A stretch of DNA of 64,000 bases from Poteriospumella lacustris. Its lineage: Eukaryota > Sar > Chrysophyceae > Chromulinales > Dinobryaceae. Below, piece by piece: positions 24,137 to 33,494 of this stretch (positions within the stretch are counted from its first letter, which is position 1; the number at the start of each line of letters is the position of its first letter). The stretch is from contig SMOI01000101.1 of NCBI GenBank assembly GCA_008000375.1, forward strand, positions 13,953 through 77,952, given 5' to 3'. The notes beneath the pieces are model-generated. The model searched no databases. It was not told the origin of the DNA and saw only the letters and a program-made list of their open reading frames with translations. The position numbers and the translations under genes are program-made.

Positions 24137-25183
24137 ATGATGATTATCATTGGTCTTCTTATTTGCCTCGTTCTACCACAATGCGCCGTCAGCTACACCT
24201 ACTTTCCTGTCCGACATCGATCACCTCTCGCCACAACAACGGTAGGAGCAGACTTTAGACAACAAAGCCGATCCCCATGCGCGGTGGTGGACACGATGCG
24301 TTTAAAGTCCGCTGAAACTTCTTCCCCGGTTCACTGGGAGTCATCGATCGCCAAGGGCAAAGCTTTATCGTATTCGTCGTTCTTTCAGCATCAACATTCG
24401 CTGTTACAAAAGCTGAGTTTTCAGAAGTCGCCTTTGGACCCGGACTTTTCATGTCGCGAGAGTCGTTTGCGACCTGCGCGCATTGGCAACTTGTGCTTCT
24501 CTGGTGGGAAATTTCGCAAGGTGCGTATGACTTACTTCGATGGTGGTGAAGCGGTGCAAGTTTTCAACACACTGTGGTATCCACGCTACGAGTATGATCT
24601 GCCATTGCTGGGGGTAGATCTGATATCGCTTGGGACACAGCGTGTATTAAGCGTTATGGATTTTCAGCCGCTCTTTCCCTCGGCGGAGTATTCCCAAAAT
24701 CATATCGATTTCTTGCGACCTATTCGCGAGAAGTACCCGGATTTACATGGGACAATGTCTGGGAAGATATATGACGACATATCCTTTTTCTCGTCGCAGA
24801 TGTTGTATGGGAGATTTACGGATGAGTCTAAGCTATCATCAACAGTACTGCCAGCATTCACCGAGTATCTCGCAGCGTATTTGCAGCATGCAGAAAAGGT
24901 CGAAGCCAATCACGACCCGCAGTTTTTGGCCACCGTGAAAGCGCGACAAGCGGAGTATGATGCGTACAGCGCGTTGAAAGATCCAGCTGTTGGTCTTTTC
25001 GATGCCTACTTCGGCAAGGAATGGAGCGACCGTTTCGTGCATGAGTATCTATTTTCGCACAGTCCAAGGTCGAACACGGAAAAGGCAACAACAAGCGCCT
25101 TCGATACCCAAGTGGTCAGCAAACGAGCCCATAACGTGAAGGTTGATGCCACGACTGGTGTCGTTTCCATTCAGGGCAGCTAA
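24137..25183 (+). CDS. Ferredoxin-dependent bilin reductase, plastid-targeted (348 aa)
   Basis: Single exon. FDBRs (PcyA/PebA/PebB/HY2 family) reduce biliverdin with electrons from ferredoxin in the plastid, making phytobilins for phytochrome or phycobiliproteins. The central family signature is visible at about 140-165: VFNTLWYPRYEYDLPLLGVD, then VMDFQPL, and later FFSSQMLYGRF. The N-terminus starting at 24137 is a hydrophobic signal peptide (MMIIIGLLICLVLPQCAVS) followed by YTYFP and a Ser/Thr/Arg-rich stretch. This is the bipartite form expected for a complex plastid with an ER-connected outer membrane. An ATG at 23915 in the same frame would bury the signal peptide. Which bilin is made cannot be decided by eye. 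Confidence 0.85.
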   Translation: MMIIIGLLICLVLPQCAVSYTYFPVRHRSPLATTTVGADFRQQSRSPCAVVDTMRLKSAETSSPVHWESSIAKGKALSYSSFFQHQHSLLQKLSFQKSPLDPDFSCRESRLRPARIGNLCFSGGKFRKVRMTYFDGGEAVQVFNTLWYPRYEYDLPLLGVDLISLGTQRVLSVMDFQPLFPSAEYSQNHIDFLRPIREKYPDLHGTMSGKIYDDISFFSSQMLYGRFTDESKLSSTVLPAFTEYLAAYLQHAEKVEANHDPQFLATVKARQAEYDAYSALKDPAVGLFDAYFGKEWSDRFVHEYLFSHSPRSNTEKATTSAFDTQVVSKRAHNVKVDATTGVVSIQGS

Positions 25184-25467
25184 GTATTGCGCGCCGCCTT
25201 CGAGTAATATTGTCGTCCTCACCCACCCCCCCCCTCAGCCTAATAGCCCGCATCCTTCTTGAGTGCTGCTCTGCTTTCCACAGCCAGATTGTGAGTTTGT
25301 CATCTTTCATATTTGTTTGTCTTCTTCATCCTTGTTCAACAACTGCCCCTGTAGTGGGTAGTGCACAAAAGTTGTATATAGATTGTTGTAGTTTTAAGTA
25401 TAAGTTGTGAAATTTTACGTGTTGAGAGCCAGTCGTTGACGTCGAGAGGGGTATGCACTTCGTAGCA
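25184..25467. other. Convergent 3' flanks
   Basis: Between the stop codons of the bilin reductase and the isochorismatase-like gene. It is T-rich with a short C-run near 25230. Nothing else is seen. Confidence 0.4.
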
Positions 25468-26073
25468 CTACAGCTGCTTGTCGCTGGCAAATTCATTTGC
25501 TGCAGAGGCGTTGTGCTCCTTAATCATTCCAGATATTTCACGAAATTTGGGGTGCTTGGCATCTCGCATTAGAGCAAAGACAATAGACTCGGTGGTGGTT
25601 AATCTCGCACCAGCTTCCTTTAAAGTTTGAAGTGCAACGGTGCGGTCATATGGGCGCTGACTTGACACGGCGTCGCAAACAACGAACACATCAACATCCT
25701 GTGCCAACAAATCCAAAGCCGTCTGCAGCACACAAACATGTGCCTCGATACCAACCAATATTACTTGACGCTTAGAGTCCAATTGTGTGGCCAACTCATC
25801 CGTATACATCGAGAATTTTGACTTTTCGTAGGTGAACGTTGTGGGAAATTTGGTGATTTCAGGAACAGTGGTGCCGAGAGCGCGAGGATTTTGTTCGCTG
25901 ATGATCGCGGGGATTTCTAATACATTACATACGCGATTGAGCAACTCCGCCTTATCAATGACGGTACGCATGTTGAATGTCAACGGACGAAAACGCTCTT
26001 GGATGTCGCAAATCAACAGCGCTGAGGATTGACTTGACGGCAGCAAGCGCGCCAACTGTCGTGTAGCAGCCAT
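25468..26073 (-). CDS. Isochorismatase-like hydrolase, ISOC1/2 type (201 aa)
   Basis: Single exon, start ATG at 26073 (MAATRQLARLLP). The protein is a single cysteine-hydrolase domain of the size of human ISOC2. The catalytic Asp is Asp23 in LLICDIQERF, the Cys is Cys114 in GIEAHVCVLQ, and the Lys is Lys84 or Lys86 in YEKSKFSMY. The SEQNPRALG loop, common to this subgroup, is also present. The natural substrate of the eukaryotic ISOC group is not established. The N-terminus has a few Arg/Ser residues and could be a weak mitochondrial signal. The gene is divergent from the RusA-like gene. Confidence 0.9.
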   Translation of the reverse strand: MAATRQLARLLPSSQSSALLICDIQERFRPLTFNMRTVIDKAELLNRVCNVLEIPAIISEQNPRALGTTVPEITKFPTTFTYEKSKFSMYTDELATQLDSKRQVILVGIEAHVCVLQTALDLLAQDVDVFVVCDAVSSQRPYDRTVALQTLKEAGARLTTTESIVFALMRDAKHPKFREISGMIKEHNASAANEFASDKQL

Positions 26074-26453
26074 TCTATTTAAACGTATACTTATCAAAGT
26101 GAAGTGGAAAGCAGTGAAGTGTATCTTCCGTTCGTTCTCGATATCAAAAGATAACATCGGACAGTGGGGAAGATGAAGAGCGTTTCAATTTATTGCATAA
26201 AGCGCATGATAATGATGTTGACGACCGATTCCCCTCCCCACGATGATGCCATGACCCGATGGCAGACTCAGCAGTCAGCCAGGGATTCATTTTCAAACGT
26301 AGACAATGGGCATTGGTGACATCGAGAAGCAAAAGAAAATATCTTGTTCAATTTGCTGCCTCTGTGATTTATTGCGTAGTTCTTCTAAGAACGTATTATT
26401 TCATTTTCTGACGCTGCAGTAAGCGTTTTTCATCGACAAGAGTTCGATAACGT
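26074..26453. other. Divergent promoter, isochorismatase-like / RusA-like
   Basis: 380 bases, AT-rich, between divergent start codons. No ORF or RNA gene is seen. Confidence 0.45.
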
Positions 26454-27394
26454 ATGATAAACGTGAATTGGCCGTCTCTTGCACTTGTTTTTGTATTTAT
26501 ATCAATGAGAATGTTTGGAGTTTTCGCATTTAAAAACGTTGGCCCTCTATATCTTCATAGCAGAAGGCTTGCTTCGTCGAAAGCAATCTCACAAACAGTA
26601 TTAAGAGCTGCGAGTGTATCTCTTGGTGAGAACTTGCAAAATATCGAGATCCCGAAAGAAGCTTCATCCAAAATCAAACCAAAGAAAAAGCGCAAGAAGG
26701 AACCCCGTCCCGAGGAAGAAGTGAACCCGGACGAAGGATCTTTGGCAGATCCCGAACCGACAAAGATTGAGAAAAAGAAGAAGAAGAATGACGACAAGTC
26801 CTCCCAGCGCTTTATATCTTCTTCCTCGTTGTCATCGGCTGACACGGAAAGCATAGCCTTTTCTATCAGCGGAGAACCGATGGCTCTTGCCCGTCATCGA
26901 TCGACGCGTTTCGGGACAATGTACAATCCATGTACGGCCTTTCAAAAGCGCTTTCTTGAACTAGCAAAACCGCACTTGCCTGCATCTCCCTATGCGGGTC
27001 CCTTGGAGGCGAGGATGCTTTTTCATTTGGGCAGGCCGAAGAGTCAATACTATTCTGGAAAGAATAGCAATGTGCGAAGGCCTGGGACTTCGAAGTGGCA
27101 CACTTCTCGATCAGGTACGGACAGTTTAGTTTGTCTCATAGGTAGTTTGCTCACATACTTTCTTTTAAATCATTGCCACTAGATTTGGACAACTTGGCAA
27201 AATTTGTGCTTGATGCGCTGAATGGTATCGCTTACGACGATGACTCGCAAGTTGCGACTTTAACATGCGCGAAGACGTACACAACGTCCCCTGACGATAC
27301 GCCGCGCATAGATGTTTATTTAAGACCGTTGGCTGAAGATGAAGAGCTCATGACCATCATTCCTACCAGTAATGAAGAAGCAAAGAAACCATAG
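26454..27394 (+). CDS. RusA-like Holliday-junction resolvase, probably plastid-targeted (290 aa)
   Basis: Two exons, 26454-27114 and 27183-27394, joined in phase. The C-terminal domain (about 140-280) matches the RusA endodeoxyribonuclease family of bacteria and phages. The acidic motif DLDNLAKFVLDALNG carries the paired Asp residues and the Lys of the active site, followed by DDDSQV and a later conserved Lys. The N-terminus is hydrophobic (LALVFVFISMRMFGVFA) with a predicted cleavage just before Phe in VFA-FKNVGP, followed by a Ser/Arg-rich stretch. This resembles the ASAFAP plastid presequence of algae with red-type secondary plastids. Between the presequence and the domain is a Lys/Glu linker with a KPKKKRKKEPR cluster. 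Inference: it resolves recombination intermediates of plastid DNA. The gene ends 55 bases from the convergent AP-2 sigma stop. Confidence 0.83.
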
Positions 27395-27449
27395 AACTAA
27401 ACAAACGAAGTAGAGAAACGTAACCAGAAATATTTATATACACACAGCT

Positions 27450-28086
27450 TTATTCGAGCTTTTCCAAGTCTTTCAGACGCTCCAAAATCACCCGTTTGCT
27501 AGTTTCTTGGATTTCACCGGCCAAAATATACTCATCCAACACAGCATATACCTTGTTGAAGTGGAAAACGATATCCAGCTGAATCATCGAGCAACAGCTA
27601 AGGCAAGTTGAGTCGACGAGTCAAACAATGCAGGCGCTTACCTCGCAGACGTTGCTGAAATACTGATCCAACAACTCGACAAAGAGATGGATCGTCTCCA
27701 TGAGCAGCAGCTCGTTGTCAGTAATATCCGCAGCGAAGACAAAGTAAAGTCCAGCGTAGCGACGGTAAATCAATTTGTAATTTTGGTACTGTGAAAAATG
27801 AGGAAAGATATGGGTCAAGCTGCATTCGCAAGGTATTTCTGTCTTCTCCCGTCACCTACCTCGACAAAGTTCGTGTTTCCCCGTGTTCGAGCAGCAATAA
27901 CGCGATTCACGTCTGACTCCAACTTCGCACGTTCGGTTTCTTCAGGTGGTGTAACATACCACTTCGACAATCTAGTCTTTCCTTGCTTATTTTGAAGGAG
28001 GAAAAATCGGATCTAAAATCGGAAAGACAATTCATTAATGTTCATTTTCATCCGCACACAAAAACACTTTCAGACCATCCTACCAT
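27450..28086 (-). CDS. AP2S1: AP-2 complex sigma subunit (143 aa)
   Basis: Four coding exons: 28086-28084 (the ATG alone), 28012-27860, 27788-27642 and 27578-27450. It is the small subunit of the AP-2 clathrin adaptor, acting in endocytosis at the plasma membrane. The protein starts [20 protein letters not shown] and contains [29 protein letters not shown] and [10 protein letters not shown], all typical of AP2S1. Length matches human AP2S1 (142). AP-1 sigma is the main alternative, but [11 protein letters not shown] and the overall length favour AP-2. The first coding exon contributes only the initiator Met (ATG followed by gtagga). Confidence 0.93.
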
Positions 28087-28496
28087 TGTGCAGGATCGGT
28101 TTTTTTTTAGACAAAACGGGACAATAGACTTCGAGGAAGATGGAAATATCTACCCAACGAATGTGATGTCAGCCTTTATGATGTTTGGTTGTTGATACAT
28201 CGCTTCGATATCTTCCTTCCGCTTCCGCCTTTGCAACAAAACTGCGATCCGATCGGAAAGAAAAACCGAACCCGCCAAAACCCCGGATTTCCGTTGTTCG
28301 AGACTTTTCAACGCTTTTCCGGGATCCACTCGACGGTTTGTTTTGGATGCCATCAACTCAATCGATTTGATTTTGATAGAGACTGTGTAGTTGTTCGACG
28401 ATTGACAAACCCCCTACAAATACCGATTCATTGAAAAGACATTGAAATCATCAAGTATCTAACGTTAATTGCATTGTGGCGGTATGAAAGTATAAA
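28087..28496. other. Divergent promoter, AP2S1 / Tudor-like gene
   Basis: About 410 bases between divergent start codons. A minus-strand open frame (about 28150-28356) looks like leader sequence rather than a gene. A TATA-like ATAAAATG directly abuts the start codon at 28497. Confidence 0.45.
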
Positions 28497-29779
28497 ATGT
28501 CAACGGTAAATTCCAGCACTTTTGCAGGAGAAGCTGCACAGGATGTCGACGTGGAATTTGTCTATAACAAGATCAACAATGCGATGTCCCACTTTGATCG
28601 TCTATTTGGCAACATTGTCACTATCAGCAGAGATGCACATGATCAGCGGAATCAATCTACTGTTCTCGTTGATGCATCGTTGTTCGATGTCGATCAAAAC
28701 GAAGCAATTGTCCAACTATCTGGCTATTTGACATCCATTTTCGGTCATATTCAGACTGTACGACTTAAATCTCTTCATAGTAATTGCTCTATGAAGGATG
28801 TAAATGTCGTTTTTGAGGCGCCTCAGGATCGCGAGGAGACAACTGCCAAGCTACGAAAGAGAATTTCGCTGCTTCAAGATATGCTAGTTCAGGAAATCAA
28901 CAAATCCGAAGAATTGGAGACCAGCCTCAGAAAATCTGAGTCAGATCTTTTGTCAGCCACAGATGCTAAAAATGATCTGCAGCGCAAATTGGAACGTTTG
29001 CAGAAGCGTGAGCGAATAATGGGAGTATCAGGAATCAGTACCTCCGAAAGTGCAGTTGGATCTGTCAGCTTCGAAGCGCAACCTCAACTTCCTGCCGAAG
29101 CAACTTTGATGGACAATCCTTATGATTTGCTGGGGCGATACGTAAGGAAGCAGTTCGACAAACGAAAGTACTTTGGGGTAATAACCTCTTTTGCAGCCCC
29201 ATTTTTCATGGTCATTTACGAAGACGGAGACCGAGAAGAAATTGATAGCAAGGAGCTCAAAGATATTATGTGGGAGGGAACAGTTCCAACTGGCAATAAA
29301 GGCCTCTTAGCGCGCCACGAGAAACTTTATATTGAGTCACAAGCCAAGGAAGAAACCACTTCCTCCGTTTCATCAACTTCAAACAAATCGAATCGCAAGT
29401 CAAAATCGGCCGCGTCAAGCGGAAGTAGGACATCAGTCTATCCCTCAGCACATCAAGATGAAATCATGTCGCCGCCGATGGACCTTGGAACTTTCTCCAC
29501 AAGGGTTGGGGACGTACTTGAAGAGCACACTTCGTCCACGGCGGAAACCACCAAGTCTCCCATCTCTGGGTCATCGTCAGCTCAATCCGAGGAAATTTTC
29601 CAGGTACTTCATAGTAATCATTGCACTTGTCTCATTAACCCGGACCCCTGACCCCCCCCCCCCCCCCGATGTAAATTTCGTAGGCCACACGTCTAAAGCG
29701 AATGCGGGACACCGACGACGAGGAGGACGATGGAGTTAAAAGGTCGAAAATCCTCATTGATCTCAGCAGTGATGACTGA
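28497..29779 (+). CDS. Tudor-like domain protein with coiled coil and C-terminal SIM (400 aa)
   Basis: Two exons, 28497-29603 and 29684-29779. Residues about 115-165 are a coiled coil (KLRKRISLLQDMLVQEINK). Residues about 203-258 look like a Tudor/chromo-barrel module: NPYDLLGRYVRKQFDKRKYF, then GVITSF and FFMVIYEDGDREEI, as in plant PTM/DIR17-type Tudor domains. The C-terminus (KRSKILIDLSSDD) fits a SUMO-interacting motif, a hydrophobic core followed by Ser/Asp. A nuclear chromatin-associated role is likely by inference. The intron polypyrimidine tract is an unbroken C-run. Confidence 0.8.
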
Positions 29780-29941
29780 AAAGTAGCAGCTTTTTCTTTC
29801 AAGTAGTGTATTTTGAAAATCATTCCCCAAGTTTTCATCATGGTATTCCTCTGTCCATTTACAAATTACAGCATTTTCGAACTTGCCTTTGACGCTATAT
29901 ACACTTCTTGAATCCCAAATATACTCAAACGCAGTGACTCT
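29780..29941. other. Convergent 3' flanks
   Basis: AT-rich 3' flank shared by the Tudor-like gene and NOP10. Nothing else is seen. Confidence 0.4.
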
Positions 29942-30269
29942 TTAGTAAGTAACTGGGGGCATCTGAAGGAAAACAAGACAGCAAGGAATGAGATGCGTGT
30001 AAAAATGAAAAGCTGACAAAGAAAGACTCACCTGAGTAGGCAAAACACCAAAGCGCTTCTTGCATGTGATACGTTCCTTGCTGAATTTGTCATCAGGGCT
30101 GAAGCGCGCAGGATGGGCGCTAATGGTTGGCTTTCCGGAAGGATCCGTTTTCTATGACAAATCCCGATGAGATCTCGAACTCATTGTGTCAGCGAAAACA
30201 TTAAGGGAAGCTCACCTTCAGAGTGTAAACTCTCTTGCCAGCAGGATCCAAGTAAAACATCAAATGCAT
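29942..30269 (-). CDS. NOP10: H/ACA snoRNP subunit NOP10 (64 aa)
   Basis: Three small exons: 30269-30216, 30151-30032 and 29962-29942. They encode exactly 64 residues, the length of human NOP10. Diagnostic stretches are [28 protein letters not shown] and [14 protein letters not shown]10 is part of the H/ACA ribonucleoprotein with dyskerin/CBF5, NHP2 and GAR1, which pseudouridylates rRNA and snRNA in the nucleolus. It is easy to miss because its longest exon is 40 codons. The gene is divergent from the CCA-adding enzyme. Confidence 0.96.
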
Positions 30270-30637
30270 TTTTGTTCGAATAGAAGGTTGTAAAAGGGGA
30301 CAATTCGTTTGTTGTAGGGCTTTGGACTCAAAGACTGGTTCGCTGCTCGCTGCTGCTGCTGGAGAGCAGCAGGTCTGCGATGGTGCTGCTGTTGCTGTGG
30401 TTGGCCAGAAAAGGTGTCCTTTGTCGTTTGTCCGACACGCGTTGTCGTTTGTCCATCCTCCTCTCACTCATCACTCATCATCATCGTATCGCCACAGCAT
30501 ACAATACCAAAAATATCGATAATGGATAAGGTCTCTCAAGTCTATAAGTGTATGTTATCTGCTGCATGAGAAGGTTGAAAGGTGTCACGATTGTGGGGAA
30601 GCTTGGAATTGCATGCTCTTTATACCTGCTGGTGTGA
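30270..30637. other. Divergent promoter, NOP10 / CCA-adding enzyme
   Basis: About 370 bases with a CTGCTGCTG microsatellite near 30350 on the plus strand. No gene is seen. Confidence 0.45.
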
Positions 30638-32979
30638 ATGCGATTGAGTTTTCTACGAATCGTTCTGATCATGCTCGCTTTTGTACAAACCTCATCGCTT
30701 CGACGTATATCACGAATCCCTCGGTGTTTTTCGAGTACAACGTCGTTGGGAAGTCATGGTACATCAACAATTGACATCAATACTAGCCGTAGTGGGCTGA
30801 TTCCCTTGAATGCCGCCGAATATTCTCTATTCGACGAACTGTCAAAGTTTGTTGAAGAAACGAAGAGTGATATAACACTACGAGTAGCAGGAGGATGGGT
30901 CCGCGACAAAATCCTCGGTTTGCAAGGGAAAAATGATGTTGACATCGCTATCGATAAAATGACCGGTCATCAATTCATCACCGCATTGAATGAGTGGCGG
31001 AAAGTGCATGGTCTCAGTCGTAGGCCATTCAATGTGGTGAAGAAAAACACTGAAAAATCGAAACATCTAGAAACAGGTTAGCTCTGAACATATGCAGTCA
31101 ATTGTGCTTTATCTTCCTTGTGACTAAACCCGATGTTCCTGCAGTGACGGTCCATTATTTGAATCTCGAAGTTGACATCGTCAACCTGCGAACCGAAGAA
31201 TATGCGCAAAATTCAAGAATTCCCACCGTCGCCATTGGAACACCGCACGAAGATGCTTTGAGACGCGATTTGACTATCAACAGTATGTATTATAACATTC
31301 AAAAACGTAAAGTCGAAGATTTCACGGGTCGCGGAATCGACGATTTGCGGAAGCAATTGATTTGCACTCCCTTACCTCCTATGGCCACGCTGGAAGATGA
31401 CCCCTTGCGGGCATTGCGTGCGATTCGATTTGCATGCCGCTTCAACTTCACTATTGACGATGAGCTGCTGGCGGCTTGCAGCAGCCCCGTCGTTCATAAA
31501 CAACTCAAGACGAAAGTCAGTTCCATGCGCGTTATCGACGAATTGGATCGAATGATGGAAACCCCCGCCGCATTTCGAGCTATGTATCTATTGTATAAAA
31601 CCCGTCTGTTGCATGTGATCTTTCAGCTTGATCCATCGCTGCTGCAGAAGACTGGTGCTTCGGAAGAGATGAATGAGCCCGACGTGGCCATTGACCATGG
31701 CCTGGTGGCCTTGATGCTGTGCCGCTATCTGGTGAATGGCCAACAGCTCTATCGAAACAAAGACAGCAACGATTTCGAACATGTCTCTACCTTTGCGCAG
31801 ACAATGATAGCAGAAAAACAGAAGATTTGGCCGACGATGTAAGTGAAACGTTGACAATCGCATTGGGATGACGCGCTGCATACTCATTTGTTTTGGTCCT
31901 CTCTTCTGCCACATGTTGTGATGATTTCTTGCTTTTGTTCTCTCAGATTATCGAATCTTCTCGTGTCTATAACCGACGACATTGGTGACAGGAGGTCACA
32001 CGTCAGTGAAACCATTCGATCGCATCTGGAACTGTCCAAGAAGATCGTGAAGGCGACGGCTGAAATCCAACGATCGGTACCAGTCTGGAAGGCCATTCTC
32101 TTTCCCCAATTGTACACAACTGGAACTTCCACTCTGTTACCGTTCGAAGAGCTTCAAGATACAAGTTCGTTGGCCACCAGTTATCGCTGCCAAGTCAACG
32201 ACAAGGACGTTGCGGATTCCCTTGGTGTGGACCCAGTTGATCGCCTAGAATTAGGTCTAGCCCTGCATTGTACAGGCCCTCAGTATGCAGAGGTATTGGT
32301 TTCGACGTGTATAGCAGTCACGATGGAGTTATTGCCGCAGGTACTGGCCGCCGCCGCGAAATCTGCTGAAGGGCGTGGTATGGCACCTCTGTCGGTGCCC
32401 GAGGTGATGAACGGTCTCGTCGAGGGCTTGGTCAAGCACCTGAACATTCTTCGCCCAAATGAATACACAACGAAGGTATCCATAACGCCGCAGGATGAGC
32501 AACGACAAGTGTTGTTGGAGGAAGCGCTCAGTGTCTTCCACGACGTCATCTCCCGTGCCAGGTATGTCCACGATCTCATCCAGCGCTGGGAATTGGAAGA
32601 TGCGGTGTTTCGGTCACCATACTTCAACGGAGATCAATTAATGAAGGTAAGGCTACCCCCCGATTGATCAGGAGATGGGTCGAAGGAATCCGCTTCATCG
32701 GACCCTTGTTTCTTGGTCACCTGTGTGTGTGTTACAGATCAATCCGAACGCGTTCGGCAAAGTGGTCTTTCAGGTATCTATCGTCTGTTCGATCCTGTAT
32801 ATCTGTTGTCTCCACATGTTCTCACTCACTCTTTTTTGTCGTCTTCGGTGCTGGTGTAGATGCTTCAAATTCAAACCCGATGGCAGATTTGCAATCCCCG
32901 TGGCACACGCGACGACTTAGCGGCGTTTCTACGGACGGTGTACAACGTGTCGGAAACGCTGCCAAAAGCAGCAACCTAA
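30638..32979 (+). CDS. TRNT1: CCA-adding tRNA nucleotidyltransferase, class II (662 aa)
   Basis: Five exons: 30638-31076, 31145-31838, 31947-32646, 32738-32773 and 32860-32979. The enzyme adds CCA to tRNA 3' ends. Class II motifs are in order: LRVAGGWVRDKILG and DVDIAID (catalytic DxD) near 80-105, RRDLTINSM, EDDPLRALRAIRFACRF, and the RVIDELDRMM helix. At 662 residues it is about 200 longer than typical eukaryotic enzymes; the extra length is helical and C-terminal. The N-terminus has a hydrophobic stretch (FLRIVLIMLAFVQTSS) followed by Ser/Arg-rich sequence, so a plastid or mitochondrial form is likely. Alternative downstream starts could give a cytosolic form, as is known for this enzyme elsewhere. 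Confidence 0.92.
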
Positions 32980-33494
32980 TCTGCTGCTGAGCTCCTGCTC
33001 ACACAATGTCTATCTGTAAATAAAACATATTGGAAACGGAAAATCCGGGAAAACGGAAACGAATCTCATGGGCTTTGCTATTGTTGTAGTTGTTCAGATT
33101 GATACACACCAGGGTCGGGCCACCTGTTGCTACTTCCGTCACTTTACCCCCGAGGGAGCTTTCCAAGCAAACGCTGTTCTTCGTTGTTGGTGTTGATTGT
33201 CTCGGAAAAGGAGTGCAGCCTGTTTTGGAAGACGGAAGACGCGCCAAGTGTTCCACCGTTGCTACAGAAAGGTCCAATACCAGTTCTGTCAATTCGCCTG
33301 AGTCAGGGAAGGTGAAAGTGCGTCGGTAGGTGATATATATACGGGGGAAAGGCCGCTCGGTGAATTGAGGGGAGCAACGACTTTTCAGTCTCCGAAAGGA
33401 TGACGCTTCGGTCAACTCCCCTCGAACTCATTCACATGCCACGCGGTCATTTCAAGAGATAACTTCTCAATCAGTGGGAGGACGCAGTACGTCT
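32980..33494. other. Convergent intergenic region, no supported gene
   Basis: This lies between the CCA enzyme and PPC decarboxylase stops. A 138-codon minus-strand open frame (32999-33415) has no ATG near its start and no family resemblance, so I do not call it. Nothing else is seen. Confidence 0.45.

Noticed and set aside
28150-28356. 68-codon minus-strand frame upstream of AP2S1 (MASKTNRR...)
   Set aside because: It lies in the leader/promoter of AP2S1, whose true ATG is at 28086. The frame does not join the AP2S1 reading frame and has no recognisable motif.
32999-33415. 138-codon open frame on the minus strand between the CCA enzyme and PPC decarboxylase
   Set aside because: It starts with TTG, has no ATG until near its end, no family resemblance and no clear splice partner. 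It is probably 3' flank.
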